From NCBI GenBank assembly GCA_021604725.1, contig BQJN01000020.1, positions 1 to 52,364 of the forward strand: DNA of 52,364 nucleotides, written 5' to 3'. Source of the DNA: Lysobacteraceae bacterium (lineage in GTDB: Bacteria > Pseudomonadota > Gammaproteobacteria > Xanthomonadales > BQJN01). Shown one piece after another: positions 43,716-52,362 of this stretch. Every line of letters starts with the position of its first letter. Position 1 is the first letter of the stretch. Both the position numbers and the translations under genes were made by a program. The notes beneath the pieces were generated by a model that did no database searches, had not been told where the DNA came from, and saw only the letters and a list, made by a program, of their open reading frames with translations.

Positions 43716-43747
43716 GTTGTTGGGCCGGAGCAAGCTGGCCCAACAAC
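43716..43747 (+). terminator. Hairpin terminator between the convergent spondin and cupin genes
   Basis: GTTGTTGGGCC/GGCCCAACAAC, an 11-bp perfect stem with a 10-base loop. On the plus strand it is followed by TTCTGT, a weak T-rich tail. It could act for both converging genes. Confidence 0.6.
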
Positions 43748-43768
43748 TTCTGTAACGTAGCTTTCTGT

Positions 43769-44134
43769 CTAGATCCAAACGTCAACATCGGCGGTCAATT
43801 CACCACCAGCATCGCCAGTGTTTACAACACCGCGAGGTTCAATCAAAAGAATATGACATTCATGTTCTGCCACGGGTCTATGTTCCACGCCCTTGGGTAC
43901 AACGTAAAGATCACCGGTAGCGAGCTTAATCTCCTCATCGCGAAGTTGCATGGTCATCTCGCCCTCAATGACCAGGAATGTTTCGTCTGTGTCGGGATGG
44001 TCGTGCCAGACGAAAGCCCCCTCGATCTTTGCCAGCTTGAACTGATAGTCATTCATCTCGGCAACCACGCGTGGGCTCCAATGCTGTTGTATCAGCGACA
44101 GCTTGTCTTTTAGATTGACCGGATGATGACGCAC
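43769..44134 (-). CDS. Cupin-domain protein
   Basis: 121 residues from a GTG at 44134 with AAGGAG six to seven bases upstream. The first cupin motif is VWHDHPDTDETFLVIEGEM (metal-binding His and Glu), the second LYVVPKGVEHRPVAEH (His). A single-domain cytoplasmic cupin, probably binding a divalent metal; small-molecule binding or isomerase-type activity is possible. It sits between the two spondin genes but on the other strand. Confidence 0.88.
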   Translation of the reverse strand: MRHHPVNLKDKLSLIQQHWSPRVVAEMNDYQFKLAKIEGAFVWHDHPDTDETFLVIEGEMTMQLRDEEIKLATGDLYVVPKGVEHRPVAEHECHILLIEPRGVVNTGDAGGELTADVDVWI

Positions 44135-44312
44135 GGCTGTTCTCCTTAGGCAAAACCGAATCTATATTGGCCGCAGCAAAAGGCGGTTGGCAAGACGAAT
44201 TCTGGTGAATCTTTGCTCAATGTGCGTTATCGTGCGCGCCGTTGTGTGCTGTCTTGCATCAACCATCTGAATTTCGCCAGAAATCTGTACCCCAAAAGGA
44301 GCGTTTAATTTC

Positions 44313-44972
44313 ATGAAATTGTCTGCAATGGCATGTGCTGGTCTGTTGGCCGCAAGTTTGTCTGTCACCGCGACCGAGGAAAAGTCGCACGGTCGTCACT
44401 ACGAGGTGACCATCACCAACATTACCAAGGGTCAGTCATTCACGCCGGTGTTGGCGATGAGCCACTTGCCGAAGACCACACTATTTACATTGGCTGATCC
44501 AGCGAGCGATGAGCTTGAGACCTTGGCAGAGGGCGGTGACGTCGGGCCTATGGTGACCTATTTGTCTGGATTCACGCATAGTGTTGGCGACATCATCACC
44601 ACTGACGGCTTGCTTGGCCCCGGCGAGTCGGTTTCATTTGAGATTGACACCAGTTTCGTATTTAGCCGCTTTAGCATGGTCGCAATGATGATTCCGACCA
44701 ATGACACCATCGTGGCATTGAGTAACGTCAAGTTTCGCAACTTCACTGCTACCTACTATGCGCATGCCTATGACGTCGGTACCGAGCTCAATGATGAGCT
44801 GTGTGCTTCCATCCCAGGCCCCGTATGTGGCGGTGAGGGTGTTGGTGTTGATGGGGGTGAAGGGTTTGTCCATGTCGCCAACGGCATAGCGGGTCATGGC
44901 GACCTGGATTCGTCAAGCTATGATTGGCGAGGCAGCGTTGCTCGCGTGGTTATAAAGCGGGTCACGGACTAG
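44313..44972 (+). CDS. Secreted spondin-domain protein (paralogue)
   Basis: 219 residues; AAAGGAG at 44295-44301 precedes the ATG. Signal peptide (KLSAMACAGLLAASLSVTA) and a spondin domain aligning end to end with the protein at 43029-43694: YEVTITNITKGQSFTPVLAMSH, LLGPGESVSFEI, MIPTNDTIVALSN, AHAYDVGTELNDELCASIPGP, then EGFVHVANGIAGHGDL and YDWRGSVARVVIKRV. The two arose by duplication. Confidence 0.85.
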   Translation: MKLSAMACAGLLAASLSVTATEEKSHGRHYEVTITNITKGQSFTPVLAMSHLPKTTLFTLADPASDELETLAEGGDVGPMVTYLSGFTHSVGDIITTDGLLGPGESVSFEIDTSFVFSRFSMVAMMIPTNDTIVALSNVKFRNFTATYYAHAYDVGTELNDELCASIPGPVCGGEGVGVDGGEGFVHVANGIAGHGDLDSSSYDWRGSVARVVIKRVTD

Positions 44973-45064
44973 TATTGCTAGCCATTGAGGTTGAGTGCGG
45001 TCAGCATTGACGCGCCTCAACTGATCCGCATTGCAAGTTGCACACGGATGTGCGGCTGCATTGG

Positions 45065-46672
45065 TCAGGCAACCTTGCTTTCTTTGGCTAGCTGCGCCTG
45101 AAGGTATTCTTCGTAGCTGCCCTCATAGTCGATAACGCCGTCCGGGGTCAATTCGATGATGCGGTTGGCTAGCGAGGACACGAACTCTCGGTCGTGGCTA
45201 ATGAAGATCAGCGTGCCAGGGTAGTTTTCCAGAGCCAGGTTGAGTGCTTCAATCGACTCCATATCCAAATGGTTTGTCGGCTCGTCGAGCACCATGATGT
45301 TTGGCTGCTGCAGCGTGAGCTTGCCAAACAGCAAACGACCTTCCTCACCCCCTGACACGACTTTGACTGACTTGGTGCTGTCGTCTCGCGAGAACAGCAT
45401 ACGGCCAAGAGTCTGCCTGATCAGTTGCTCTTCGGAGCCAGGCGGCTGCCATTGCATCATCCAGTCGAACAGGCTGATATCCTGCTCAAACTGGTCGGCA
45501 TGGTCTTGAGCGAAGTAGCCGATAGATGCATTTTCGGCCCATTTGACCTGGCCTTTGTCAGCCTCCAGCTCGCCCAGAAAACACCGTGCCAGCGTCGTTT
45601 TGCCAATGCCGTTCGGGCCGATGATGGCAACGCGTGAACCGGCTTCAACTCGCATGCTCAAGTTCTCAAACAGCGGGCCCTCATCAAAGCCTTTGCTCAG
45701 GTTTTCAACTTCCAGCACAAATCGGCGCAGCGGCTTTTCCTGATCGAAGCGAATGAACGGACTGACTCGACTTGATGGCTTGATCTCTTCCAGCTCGATC
45801 TTTTCCAGCTGACGGGCTCGCGAGGTGGCCTGCCTGGCTTTCGATGCGTTGGCGGAAAAGCGGCTGACAAAGGCCTGCAGCTCTGCCATTTTTGCCTTCT
45901 TCTTGGCGTTTTCCGATTGCGTACGCTCCCGTGCCTGTGTCGCCGCCGTCATATACTCATCGTAGTTGCCAGGGAACAGCTGCAGTGCTCGGTAGTCGAG
46001 GTCAGCCATATGCGTGCAAACGCTGTTCAGGAAGTGGCGATCGTGCGAAATGATAACCATCGTTGACTTGCTGTTGACCAGGAAGTCTTCAAGCCAGCGA
46101 ATGGTGTTGATATCCAGGTTGTTGGTCGGCTCATCCAGTAGCAGGATGTCTGGATCGGAGAACAGAGCCTGAGCCAGCAATACTCGCAGCTTCCAGCCAG
46201 GAGCAATCTCGCTCATCGGACCATCGTGCTGCTCGACGGGGATGCCTATACCTTCAAGCAGTTCGCCAGCTCGCGACTCTGCTGAATACCCGTCCATCTC
46301 CGCGAACTCGACCTCCAGGTCGGCCACTTTCATGCCTTCCTCATCGCTCATTTCAGGCAATGAATAGATTCGGTCCCGCTCCTGCATCACCTCCCACAAC
46401 TGTTGGTGGCCCATGATCACGGTGTCGATGACGCGCATGTCTTCATAGGCGAACTGGTCCTGGCGCAATTGACCGACACGCTCACCGGGCTCGACCATGA
46501 CCTGACCGTTGGTCGGCTCCAGCTCGCCGGCCAGTATCTTCATGAAGGTCGATTTGCCAGATCCGTTGGCACCAATGAGTCCATAGCGATGACCGTTTCC
46601 AAAGTTGACGGAAACGTTTTCGAATAGCGGTTTGGCACCAAATTGAATGGTGAGGTTGGCGGTAGAAATCAC
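45065..46672 (-). CDS. ybiT: ABC-F family ATPase, YbiT type
   Basis: 535 residues from the GTG at 46672 ([12 protein letters not shown]), with AGG eight bases upstream; longer starts are possible. Two ATPase halves: [29 protein letters not shown] in the first, and [28 protein letters not shown] in the second, joined by the Arg/Lys-rich linker with [21 protein letters not shown]. There are no transmembrane segments. It closely follows E. coli YbiT. ABC-F proteins act on the ribosome E site to relieve stalled translation. The second signature reads SGGEEGR where SGGEKGR is usual. Confidence 0.9.
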   Translation of the reverse strand: MISTANLTIQFGAKPLFENVSVNFGNGHRYGLIGANGSGKSTFMKILAGELEPTNGQVMVEPGERVGQLRQDQFAYEDMRVIDTVIMGHQQLWEVMQERDRIYSLPEMSDEEGMKVADLEVEFAEMDGYSAESRAGELLEGIGIPVEQHDGPMSEIAPGWKLRVLLAQALFSDPDILLLDEPTNNLDINTIRWLEDFLVNSKSTMVIISHDRHFLNSVCTHMADLDYRALQLFPGNYDEYMTAATQARERTQSENAKKKAKMAELQAFVSRFSANASKARQATSRARQLEKIELEEIKPSSRVSPFIRFDQEKPLRRFVLEVENLSKGFDEGPLFENLSMRVEAGSRVAIIGPNGIGKTTLARCFLGELEADKGQVKWAENASIGYFAQDHADQFEQDISLFDWMMQWQPPGSEEQLIRQTLGRMLFSRDDSTKSVKVVSGGEEGRLLFGKLTLQQPNIMVLDEPTNHLDMESIEALNLALENYPGTLIFISHDREFVSSLANRIIELTPDGVIDYEGSYEEYLQAQLAKESKVA

Positions 46673-46818
46673 GTACGATACCTGCTGCGACATCCATAGC
46701 CGCAGCATTTGCAGCCATGTGGATAGAAGAAAACGGAGGGGTATCTAAATGCCGCGACACCCAGCGGGGGGCGCATCATAGCAGAATGCGCCGCCGCGCG
46801 GGCGATCGATGCAGAGAT

Positions 46819-47253
46819 TCAGTCCTGATTGATGGTGAATTCCATCAGCTCCAGCGGCAGCCCTGACGATCCATCAATGCGGACCGCCTCTGGTCCATTG
46901 CCGTTGCAACTGCATTCCCACTGACAATATTTCTGCCCTGGTGGCACAGTCATTGCGGTAGTGACCGGGAATGCTCTCAGTCGCCAGGTTCCCATCGCCG
47001 CGTTTTGAATGTCACAGGCGGCTCCATTCGATGCTGTTGTGTTGCAGTTCCATGCTCCAGACGGGTTGAATTGTTTCCAGCAGATGTTTGGGTAGGTTGC
47101 CCCTGTTGCTGTCTGGCAAAAGGCCGTTGGAGAGAAAACTTGCAAGTCCGCGCAAGTCTGAGCAGCGGCTTGATTCATCATAGTGCAGGTTAGGATTAGG
47201 AACGCCAAAGGCAGTAACCTGAAACATTTGTTTTTCATTGTACCCTCGATCAT
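46819..47253 (-). CDS. Small secreted Cys-rich protein with GLPLELMEF C-terminal motif
   Basis: 144 residues from the ATG at 47253, chosen because GGGGAG lies seven bases upstream; an ATG at 47238 is the alternative. Signal peptide (CFRLLPLAFLILTCTMMNQAAA, cleavage before QTC), mature part with ten Cys, including WECSCNG. The C-terminus DGSSGLPLELMEFTINQD matches the tail of the secreted protein at 8891-9307. The longer frame upstream overlaps the TetR gene and is not coding. Function unknown. Confidence 0.75.
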   Translation of the reverse strand: MIEGTMKNKCFRLLPLAFLILTCTMMNQAAAQTCADLQVFSPTAFCQTATGATYPNICWKQFNPSGAWNCNTTASNGAACDIQNAAMGTWRLRAFPVTTAMTVPPGQKYCQWECSCNGNGPEAVRIDGSSGLPLELMEFTINQD

Positions 47254-47315
47254 ATTGCATCTCCCCGGCAGCAAGGTTAACAAATGGCAGTTTGGCGTTC
47301 TAGCAACGATCGATT

Positions 47316-47939
47316 TTAGGATTCGAGCAAGCCGATACACGCACTGAACAGGTGATCTGGAAGGTACTTTCTCCAATCGCGAAGGGTGGCGTTGGCCAGC
47401 AGTTCCGGGAACAAACAAAAGTCTCGGCACTGATTCGCCACCAGATGAACGCACATGATTGCATTGTCCATTTCTATTCCCGACTGTCCGCTGACCAGTG
47501 CCGTCGCCATCTCCTTGACCGACTCGATGGTCGCCAGGTGCTCCTGGCTGCCGCCGATCGTTGCAAACTGTAGTCGCCATCGTAAAACGATATTTCGCAG
47601 CACACCGGCGTTTTGCGTGTAGTCGGTGATGTAGTAGGCGACCATGATTCGAAGCCGGTTGGCAACATCCGGTTGTTGACTCATCGCGGTAAGGCATTCG
47701 GACCGTTTCATAGCGTCGTGCTGCCAATACTGCTCCATCAGTTGTTGCAGCAGCGCTTCTTTATTGGCAAATCGCCTATAGAACGTACCCACCGAGACCT
47801 TGGCCTCAGCGGTAATTTGCGCCACCGTGAGGTCATCAAACGCCTGACGGCGTAGCAATTGTTCGGTCGCATCAAATAGCCGCGCTTGGGTTCGTCGGCT
47901 TCGCGACTGTTTGGGCTCAAATTGCTCGGTTTTCGTCAC
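47316..47939 (-). CDS. TetR-family transcriptional regulator
   Basis: 207 residues from a GTG at 47939 (MTKTEQFEPKQSRSRRTQ) with AAGG close upstream; the ATG at 48023 would overlap the divergent gene and its operator. The N-terminal helix-turn-helix is clear: RLFDATEQLLRRQAFDDLTVAQITAEAKVSVGTFYRRFANKEALLQQLM. The helical ligand domain is not diagnostic. It is divergent from the gene at 48009, with a palindrome between them. Confidence 0.88.
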   Translation of the reverse strand: MTKTEQFEPKQSRSRRTQARLFDATEQLLRRQAFDDLTVAQITAEAKVSVGTFYRRFANKEALLQQLMEQYWQHDAMKRSECLTAMSQQPDVANRLRIMVAYYITDYTQNAGVLRNIVLRWRLQFATIGGSQEHLATIESVKEMATALVSGQSGIEMDNAIMCVHLVANQCRDFCLFPELLANATLRDWRKYLPDHLFSACIGLLES

Positions 47940-47976
47940 TTTTTGCCTTGTATCTACAGCTGTCTTCGTAGAATAT

Positions 47977-47992
47977 GTGAATCTAAATTCAC
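47977..47992. promoter_or_regulatory. Palindromic operator, probably for the TetR regulator
   Basis: GTGAAT-CTAA-ATTCAC, perfect 6-bp arms around a 4-base centre, midway in the 69-base gap between the two divergent start codons. Confidence 0.6.
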
Positions 47993-48008
47993 GTTTATTG
48001 GGTTTGTC

Positions 48009-49064
48009 ATGGTTCCATTGCACCGGTCCATCTTAGCCTCATTTTTCTTCGCCTCGCTATGGGTGTCCACGTCTCTTGCGCTTACTGTGCAACCGGGCCA
48101 CTCAGGGACATGGGGTGATCCTGATCAATCCGGGCATGGGCTGTTGATTCAGGTCATTAGCGATACTCAAGCCGTTGTGTTTTGGTTCACTTTCGACGAC
48201 CAGGGCAATCGGGACTGGATTGGGGGCGTAGGCACCATCGAAGGTGACCAAATCGTTGTTGAGACTTTTCAGATCTCTGGAGGGTTTTTCCCACCGGACT
48301 TTGACCCGACGCAAATTGGCTCAACCGTTTGGGGCACGATGATCATTACCTTCTTCGACTGTGAGAGTGGAGAAATCAGCTGGGCCAGTGTTCTGGACGG
48401 TTACCTCGATGGGACCATGGACCTGATAAAAGTGACGGCGGTAGACAGTTTGCAGTGTGAACCTGATCCGAGCATCAATGGCCTGGCGATTCCGTTCGCG
48501 ACCAATCAGCCAACATTGGATGGCGCGATCGGGGCCAATGAATGGACGGACGCCGTTGAGGTTCAGATTGAGATCAGCCCCGGCTGGGTGGTGCCGGTGA
48601 GTTTGATGGCAGATGGACAGAATATTTACGTATTGTTTGAGAACCTTGCTGGTCCCGGCGGCGTCAATGACGTTTCGGCAGCTCAAAACGACACCCTGTT
48701 TCCAGAACTATTTATAGATGCAGATTTCGAGGGCCCTGATGGCTGGGACAACGCGACACGGTGGTTTCATGCGTCTTTTCAGGATTGCTACGCGCCTGGG
48801 AGCTGGAACCAAACCTTTTTTTGCAATTTCGATTTGGCGCAATGGGACGCAACCAACTGGCCGTTGTTGTTTGAGAAAATCTCGGAGATTAGCGTGTCCT
48901 ATGGACGGTTGGGCCTGACACCCGGCGAACCGGCAACCATTGGTTTGATGTTATCGATGACCAGCGCATTGTTGGGCTTTGAGGTGTATCACAACTACCC
49001 AACTGACGCGCAAGCGGCCGACCCACAAAGCTGGATGGAAGTGATGCTGCCGCCAGTGCCTTAG
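48009..49064 (+). CDS. Secreted two-domain protein with CBM9/DOMON-like C-terminal part
   Basis: 351 residues. Signal peptide (SILASFFFASLWVSTSLA). Residues ~22-150 form a beta-rich domain (GTWGDPDQSGHGLLIQVI, VVFWFTFDDQGNRDWIGGVG) that is common, often repeated, in secreted proteins of Lysobacterales. After QCEPDPS comes a segment beginning ATNQPTLDGAIGANEWTDA and containing VSLMADGQNIYVLFENL, which resembles family-9 carbohydrate-binding/DOMON-type domains. Enzyme motifs are not evident. Probably regulated by the divergent TetR protein. Confidence 0.8.
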   Translation: MVPLHRSILASFFFASLWVSTSLALTVQPGHSGTWGDPDQSGHGLLIQVISDTQAVVFWFTFDDQGNRDWIGGVGTIEGDQIVVETFQISGGFFPPDFDPTQIGSTVWGTMIITFFDCESGEISWASVLDGYLDGTMDLIKVTAVDSLQCEPDPSINGLAIPFATNQPTLDGAIGANEWTDAVEVQIEISPGWVVPVSLMADGQNIYVLFENLAGPGGVNDVSAAQNDTLFPELFIDADFEGPDGWDNATRWFHASFQDCYAPGSWNQTFFCNFDLAQWDATNWPLLFEKISEISVSYGRLGLTPGEPATIGLMLSMTSALLGFEVYHNYPTDAQAADPQSWMEVMLPPVP

Positions 49065-49110
49065 CACAAGAGTCCGGCCAACGACGGGCTGCCCAAGCCG
49101 GGCCGACGTT

Positions 49111-49140
49111 CGTCATTCCGGGCCTGGACCCGGAATCCAG
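49111..49140. repeat. CGTCATTCCGGG hairpin repeat
   Basis: ATTCCGGG/CCCGGAAT arms with a 6-base loop; same family as at 13404 and 31093. Confidence 0.75.
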
Positions 49141-49182
49141 AAGCTGTGCCAGCAGGTCAAAACAGATAAGGTACGAGTGGCC

Positions 49183-49647
49183 TCAAGTCAGGCTGTGAAA
49201 TGACGGGTCGATTTTCAGTTCAGACTTCACTGTAGAGAATATGACATCGGTGTGGGTTGATCCGTATTGAGTCAAGGTATCGACCAGCGAGCGCAGGTGC
49301 GCCATGTCTTTGGCCACCAGGCGAATCATCAACAGTTCAGAGCCGGTCAAAACATGACATTCCGCGACCTCGGGGATTTCACATACGGCGCTTACAATCT
49401 GGCGGTGCCTCGATGAGCCGGCACTCAAGCGAACAAATGCGCTGATGCCAAATCCCAGCTTTTCCTCATTCAAGGTGGCGGCGACGCCTGTGATTACGCC
49501 CATATCGCGCAGGCGCTGAATCTGCTCGGTTACCGTGCTTCTCGACCGACCCAATTGTTTAGCCAGTTCCGAAATGGACGCGCGGCCGTCTTGCTGCAAT
49601 AGCTGAAGCAGCTGCCAATCGAAGCCAGTGAGTGGTGCGTTGGTCAT
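49183..49647 (-). CDS. Lrp/AsnC-family transcriptional regulator
   Basis: 154 residues. N-terminal helix-turn-helix (DWQLLQLLQQDGRASISELAKQLGRSRSTVTEQIQRLRDMGVI) and a C-terminal RAM domain (GFGISAFVRLS, VAECHVLTGSELLMIRLV). Such proteins respond to amino acids or related small molecules. It is divergent from the secreted-protein pair that starts at 49811. Confidence 0.92.
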   Translation of the reverse strand: MTNAPLTGFDWQLLQLLQQDGRASISELAKQLGRSRSTVTEQIQRLRDMGVITGVAATLNEEKLGFGISAFVRLSAGSSRHRQIVSAVCEIPEVAECHVLTGSELLMIRLVAKDMAHLRSLVDTLTQYGSTHTDVIFSTVKSELKIDPSFHSLT

Positions 49648-49810
49648 TTTGCTAACAAATCAGTCCGAATTCGCTTCAATGTGTCGGCGTAGTTGGTTCA
49701 TCGCTTGCAGCTGTTCGTGGCGCGCCTTTCAGTCGAGGAGCATAGTATCACTACGACGATATTTCGAACGATGGCCTGCAGTCGCGCACGCCGTGTTCAA
49801 AGGAGAAAAC

Positions 49811-50386
49811 ATGAAGACACTTTTCGGCGCAGGCATCTTGATGCTGTTCAGTGCTGTTGGCCATGCCGGGCAGACACCTGTACAAGAGCAGTCGGCTTCG
49901 GCACCGCCAGAATCAACACAGTTTGGCCAACTGGTTGGTCAATGGCGAATCAAGGATTTCATGCTCGATCAGGACGGCAACTGGCAAGCAGGAAACGGCG
50001 CAGATTGGAATTTCTATTGGATCCTGGGCGGCACCGCAATTCAGGATGACTGGATTGCGCCGCCGATGTCAGTGGCGGCACCCGACACCGGGCGACAGCT
50101 GGGCACCAATATCCGTATCTACAATCCGAAACAGCAACGCTGGGAAATGGCGTGGGCGTCGAACACCGGGGCCAAGGTCGATACGTTTTCTGCGGTTGAA
50201 ACTGACGGGCAGTTACTCATGCGTGGGCTGTTCAACGGTGTCGACAGCCAGATCATTTTCTACGACATCACTGCCGATCATTTCTCATGGAAGCTGCAGC
50301 GAATACTTGAGGGGAGTGATCAGTGGGTCGATGTCTACCGAATTGAAGCTGATCGCGTACGAGATACCAAAGGAGAGAAGCAATGA
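49811..50386 (+). CDS. Secreted DUF1579-like protein
   Basis: 191 residues from the ATG at 49811, with AGGAGA (49801-49806) just upstream; the open frame before it is not coding. Signal peptide (TLFGAGILMLFSAVGHA). The domain reads QLVGQWRIKDFMLDQDGNW, FYWILGGTAIQDDWIAPP, NIRIYNPKQQRWEMAWAS and GLFNGVDSQIIFYDIT, a lipocalin-like beta barrel of the DUF1579 type. Function unknown. It overlaps the next gene by ATGA. Confidence 0.8.
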   Translation: MKTLFGAGILMLFSAVGHAGQTPVQEQSASAPPESTQFGQLVGQWRIKDFMLDQDGNWQAGNGADWNFYWILGGTAIQDDWIAPPMSVAAPDTGRQLGTNIRIYNPKQQRWEMAWASNTGAKVDTFSAVETDGQLLMRGLFNGVDSQIIFYDITADHFSWKLQRILEGSDQWVDVYRIEADRVRDTKGEKQ

Positions 50387-51240
50387 AGTCCAAAATTGTC
50401 ACAGCGGTCCTTGTTGCCTTGGCGTTGACGGCGACGTCAGCCATGTCCATCACCGAGGACGAAGCTGATGTGTTCTACCAATCACAGCAGTGGGAACATG
50501 CGGCAAAAGCCTATGCGGAGCTGTCAGCGGCCGATGTTGGTAATGCGATCTTCGCCTATCGTCTAGGCCAGTCACAATTTCAGTTGGGTCAGCACCAGCA
50601 AGCGATCTCGGCGTTGCAAGCCGCGCTGAGTTCGGGAGATACGTCGGTGCCTGGCGGAGGTTGGTTGCTCCTGGCCCGAGCGCAGGCGGCATCAGGCGAC
50701 GAAGAGGCTGCACTGGGGACTTTGCAATCGATCGCGGATAGTGGAGCCAAACCTTACCTGGCGGTCACCAATGCCTCAGAGTTTGCGAAGATCAGCCATT
50801 CCGCTGAGTACCTGGCCATCATCGAGACCATGAAGCCCTGCATGACCGAGGCGCATCGAGCCTTCGACTTTTGGCTTGGGGAATGGGATGTGACCATGCC
50901 AACCAGGCCAGGCTGGGGGGCTGAGAGTTCTATAACGCTTGGCAATGGCGGCTGTTCGGTACACGAGCACTACCGTGCCCAAGGCGGCTTCGCTGGCAAG
51001 AGTATCAACTTTTTTGACCCTCAAAAGTCGGCCTGGCATCAAACCTGGATCGACAACCAGGGCGCGCCGCTGTACCTGGAAGGAAATCCGCAGAATGGGG
51101 CCATGGTCTTGAGCAACGAAACCAACCGCGTGACCTGGTCAGTGCTCGAAGATGGACGGGTTCGCCAGCATTGGGAGTCGACCAGTGATGGGGGGGAGAC
51201 CTGGACCACAGCATTCGATGGCTATTACCAACGAAAGTAG
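50383..51240 (+). CDS. Secreted protein with TPR-like and DUF1579-like domains
   Basis: 285 residues; AGGAG precedes the ATG, which overlaps the upstream stop. Signal peptide (KIVTAVLVALALTATSAMS). TPR-like helices span ~25-130 (ADVFYQSQQWEHAAKAYAEL, YRLGQSQFQLGQHQQAISAL). A beta domain follows, beginning FDFWLGEWDVTMPT and continuing GGCSVHEHYRAQGGFAG, WHQTWIDNQGAPLYLEG and WEST; it is related to the domain of the preceding gene. The pair is probably one operon. Confidence 0.82.
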   Translation: MKSKIVTAVLVALALTATSAMSITEDEADVFYQSQQWEHAAKAYAELSAADVGNAIFAYRLGQSQFQLGQHQQAISALQAALSSGDTSVPGGGWLLLARAQAASGDEEAALGTLQSIADSGAKPYLAVTNASEFAKISHSAEYLAIIETMKPCMTEAHRAFDFWLGEWDVTMPTRPGWGAESSITLGNGGCSVHEHYRAQGGFAGKSINFFDPQKSAWHQTWIDNQGAPLYLEGNPQNGAMVLSNETNRVTWSVLEDGRVRQHWESTSDGGETWTTAFDGYYQRK

Positions 51241-51286
51241 CATGAGCTAACATGACCCTTGGAACAGCGTACCAAGGGTGATGGCA

Positions 51287-52060
51287 ATGGATATTCTGTG
51301 GGTCAAGGTGGTCGCGCTGTTGGCGATCTTTTCAGTAGGCATGACCGCCGGAATGGTGCCGACCCGCTCAAAGCTGAGCGAGCAGGGCTCTCGTCGTTTG
51401 ATCTTGGGTAACGCCTTTGCCGGTGGCGTCTTTTTGGGGGCAGGCCTTTTGCACATGCTGCCGGATGCGCAGGATAACTTCTCGCAGCTGGCGCTGGGCG
51501 TGGACTACCCGATTCCTATCTTGGTGGCAGGGCTTGGGTTCTTACTGATCCTGCTCCTGGAAAAGGCCGTGTTGGCCGGAGACGAGGGCGTCGGTAACAG
51601 CGATAGTTCGCGAGGTGCCTATCCATTCATTCTGTGCGTCATCCTGTCGGTACACTCCATCATTGCCGGTGTGTCATTAGGGCTTGAAGGCTCATTGGCA
51701 ACGGCGACCGCGATCCTGATAGCTATTCTGGCTCACAAGGGCGCGGCATCATTCGCGCTTGGCGTCAGTCTGCAGCAGGGTGGGTTTGCAATGCGCCGTC
51801 ATGTCATGGTCATCGCCTTTTTCTCGTTGATGACGCCGCTGGGCGTGATTCTTGGCACCGGCTTTGCCGCTGCCTTGAGCGATCAGTCCGCGATCGCCTT
51901 TGAAGCCTTGTTCGACGCTCTGGCTGCCGGCACCTTCCTGTATGTGGCGGCGGTCGATATTCTGGAAGAAGTATTCGAAAAGACCTCAGACCGCTGGTCC
52001 AAGGTCTTGTTGATTCACGTTGGCTTTGCATTGATGGCGCTGGTCGCCATCTGGACCTAG
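51287..52060 (+). CDS. ZIP-family divalent metal transporter
   Basis: 257 residues. AAGGG at 51274-51278 favours the ATG at 51287 over GTG/ATG codons just before it. Eight hydrophobic helices. The metal-binding helices carry HSIIAGVSLGLE and HKGAASFALG, and a short variable loop after helix 3 lacks the usual His-rich stretch. ZIP proteins carry Zn, Fe or Mn into the cytoplasm. The stop shares CTAG with the helicase stop on the other strand. Confidence 0.92.
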   Translation: MDILWVKVVALLAIFSVGMTAGMVPTRSKLSEQGSRRLILGNAFAGGVFLGAGLLHMLPDAQDNFSQLALGVDYPIPILVAGLGFLLILLLEKAVLAGDEGVGNSDSSRGAYPFILCVILSVHSIIAGVSLGLEGSLATATAILIAILAHKGAASFALGVSLQQGGFAMRRHVMVIAFFSLMTPLGVILGTGFAAALSDQSAIAFEALFDALAAGTFLYVAAVDILEEVFEKTSDRWSKVLLIHVGFALMALVAIWT

Positions 52061-52362
52061 CGTTGCGGTTTGGCCGCAGGTCGAGGTCCCGACCCTGGAC
52101 GGCGACGACGACGCTTGCGCTTGGGCGCGCCACCAGGTGCGCCGGCCTTGCCTTGTGGGTTCGGCCTTCCGCCACCGCCACCACCACCACTTCGCGGTGG
52201 GCGCTGATTCAGGCGTGACTCGGGCACTTCGTGCTTGGGTTCAAAGCCCGGAACGTAATGGCGCGGAATCAGTTTCTTGATCACCCGTTCGATGTCGACA
52301 AGCTGCTTTATCTCGTCTGCGCTGACCAGTGAAATCGCCTCGCCCTTGGCGCCGGCGCGGCC
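52057..52362 (-). CDS. DEAD-box RNA helicase C-terminus, RhlE type (partial)
   Basis: The frame enters from the right edge reading GRAGAKGEAISLVSADE, helicase motif VI and the strand after it, then KQLVDIERVIKKLIPR, the usual end of the RecA2 domain. A basic tail rich in Gly, Arg and Pro follows (RSGGGGGGGRP, PKRKRRRRRPG), typical of RhlE-type helicases and likely an RNA-binding extension. The N-terminal part is outside the window. Confidence 0.88.
   Translation of the reverse strand, partial: GRAGAKGEAISLVSADEIKQLVDIERVIKKLIPRHYVPGFEPKHEVPESRLNQRPPRSGGGGGGGRPNPQGKAGAPGGAPKRKRRRRRPGSGPRPAAKPQR

Noticed and set aside
46674-46708. Upstream starts for the YbiT-type gene
   Set aside because: The extra residues are not part of the conserved N-terminus and have no ribosome-binding site; the GTG at 46672 fits better, though this is not certain.
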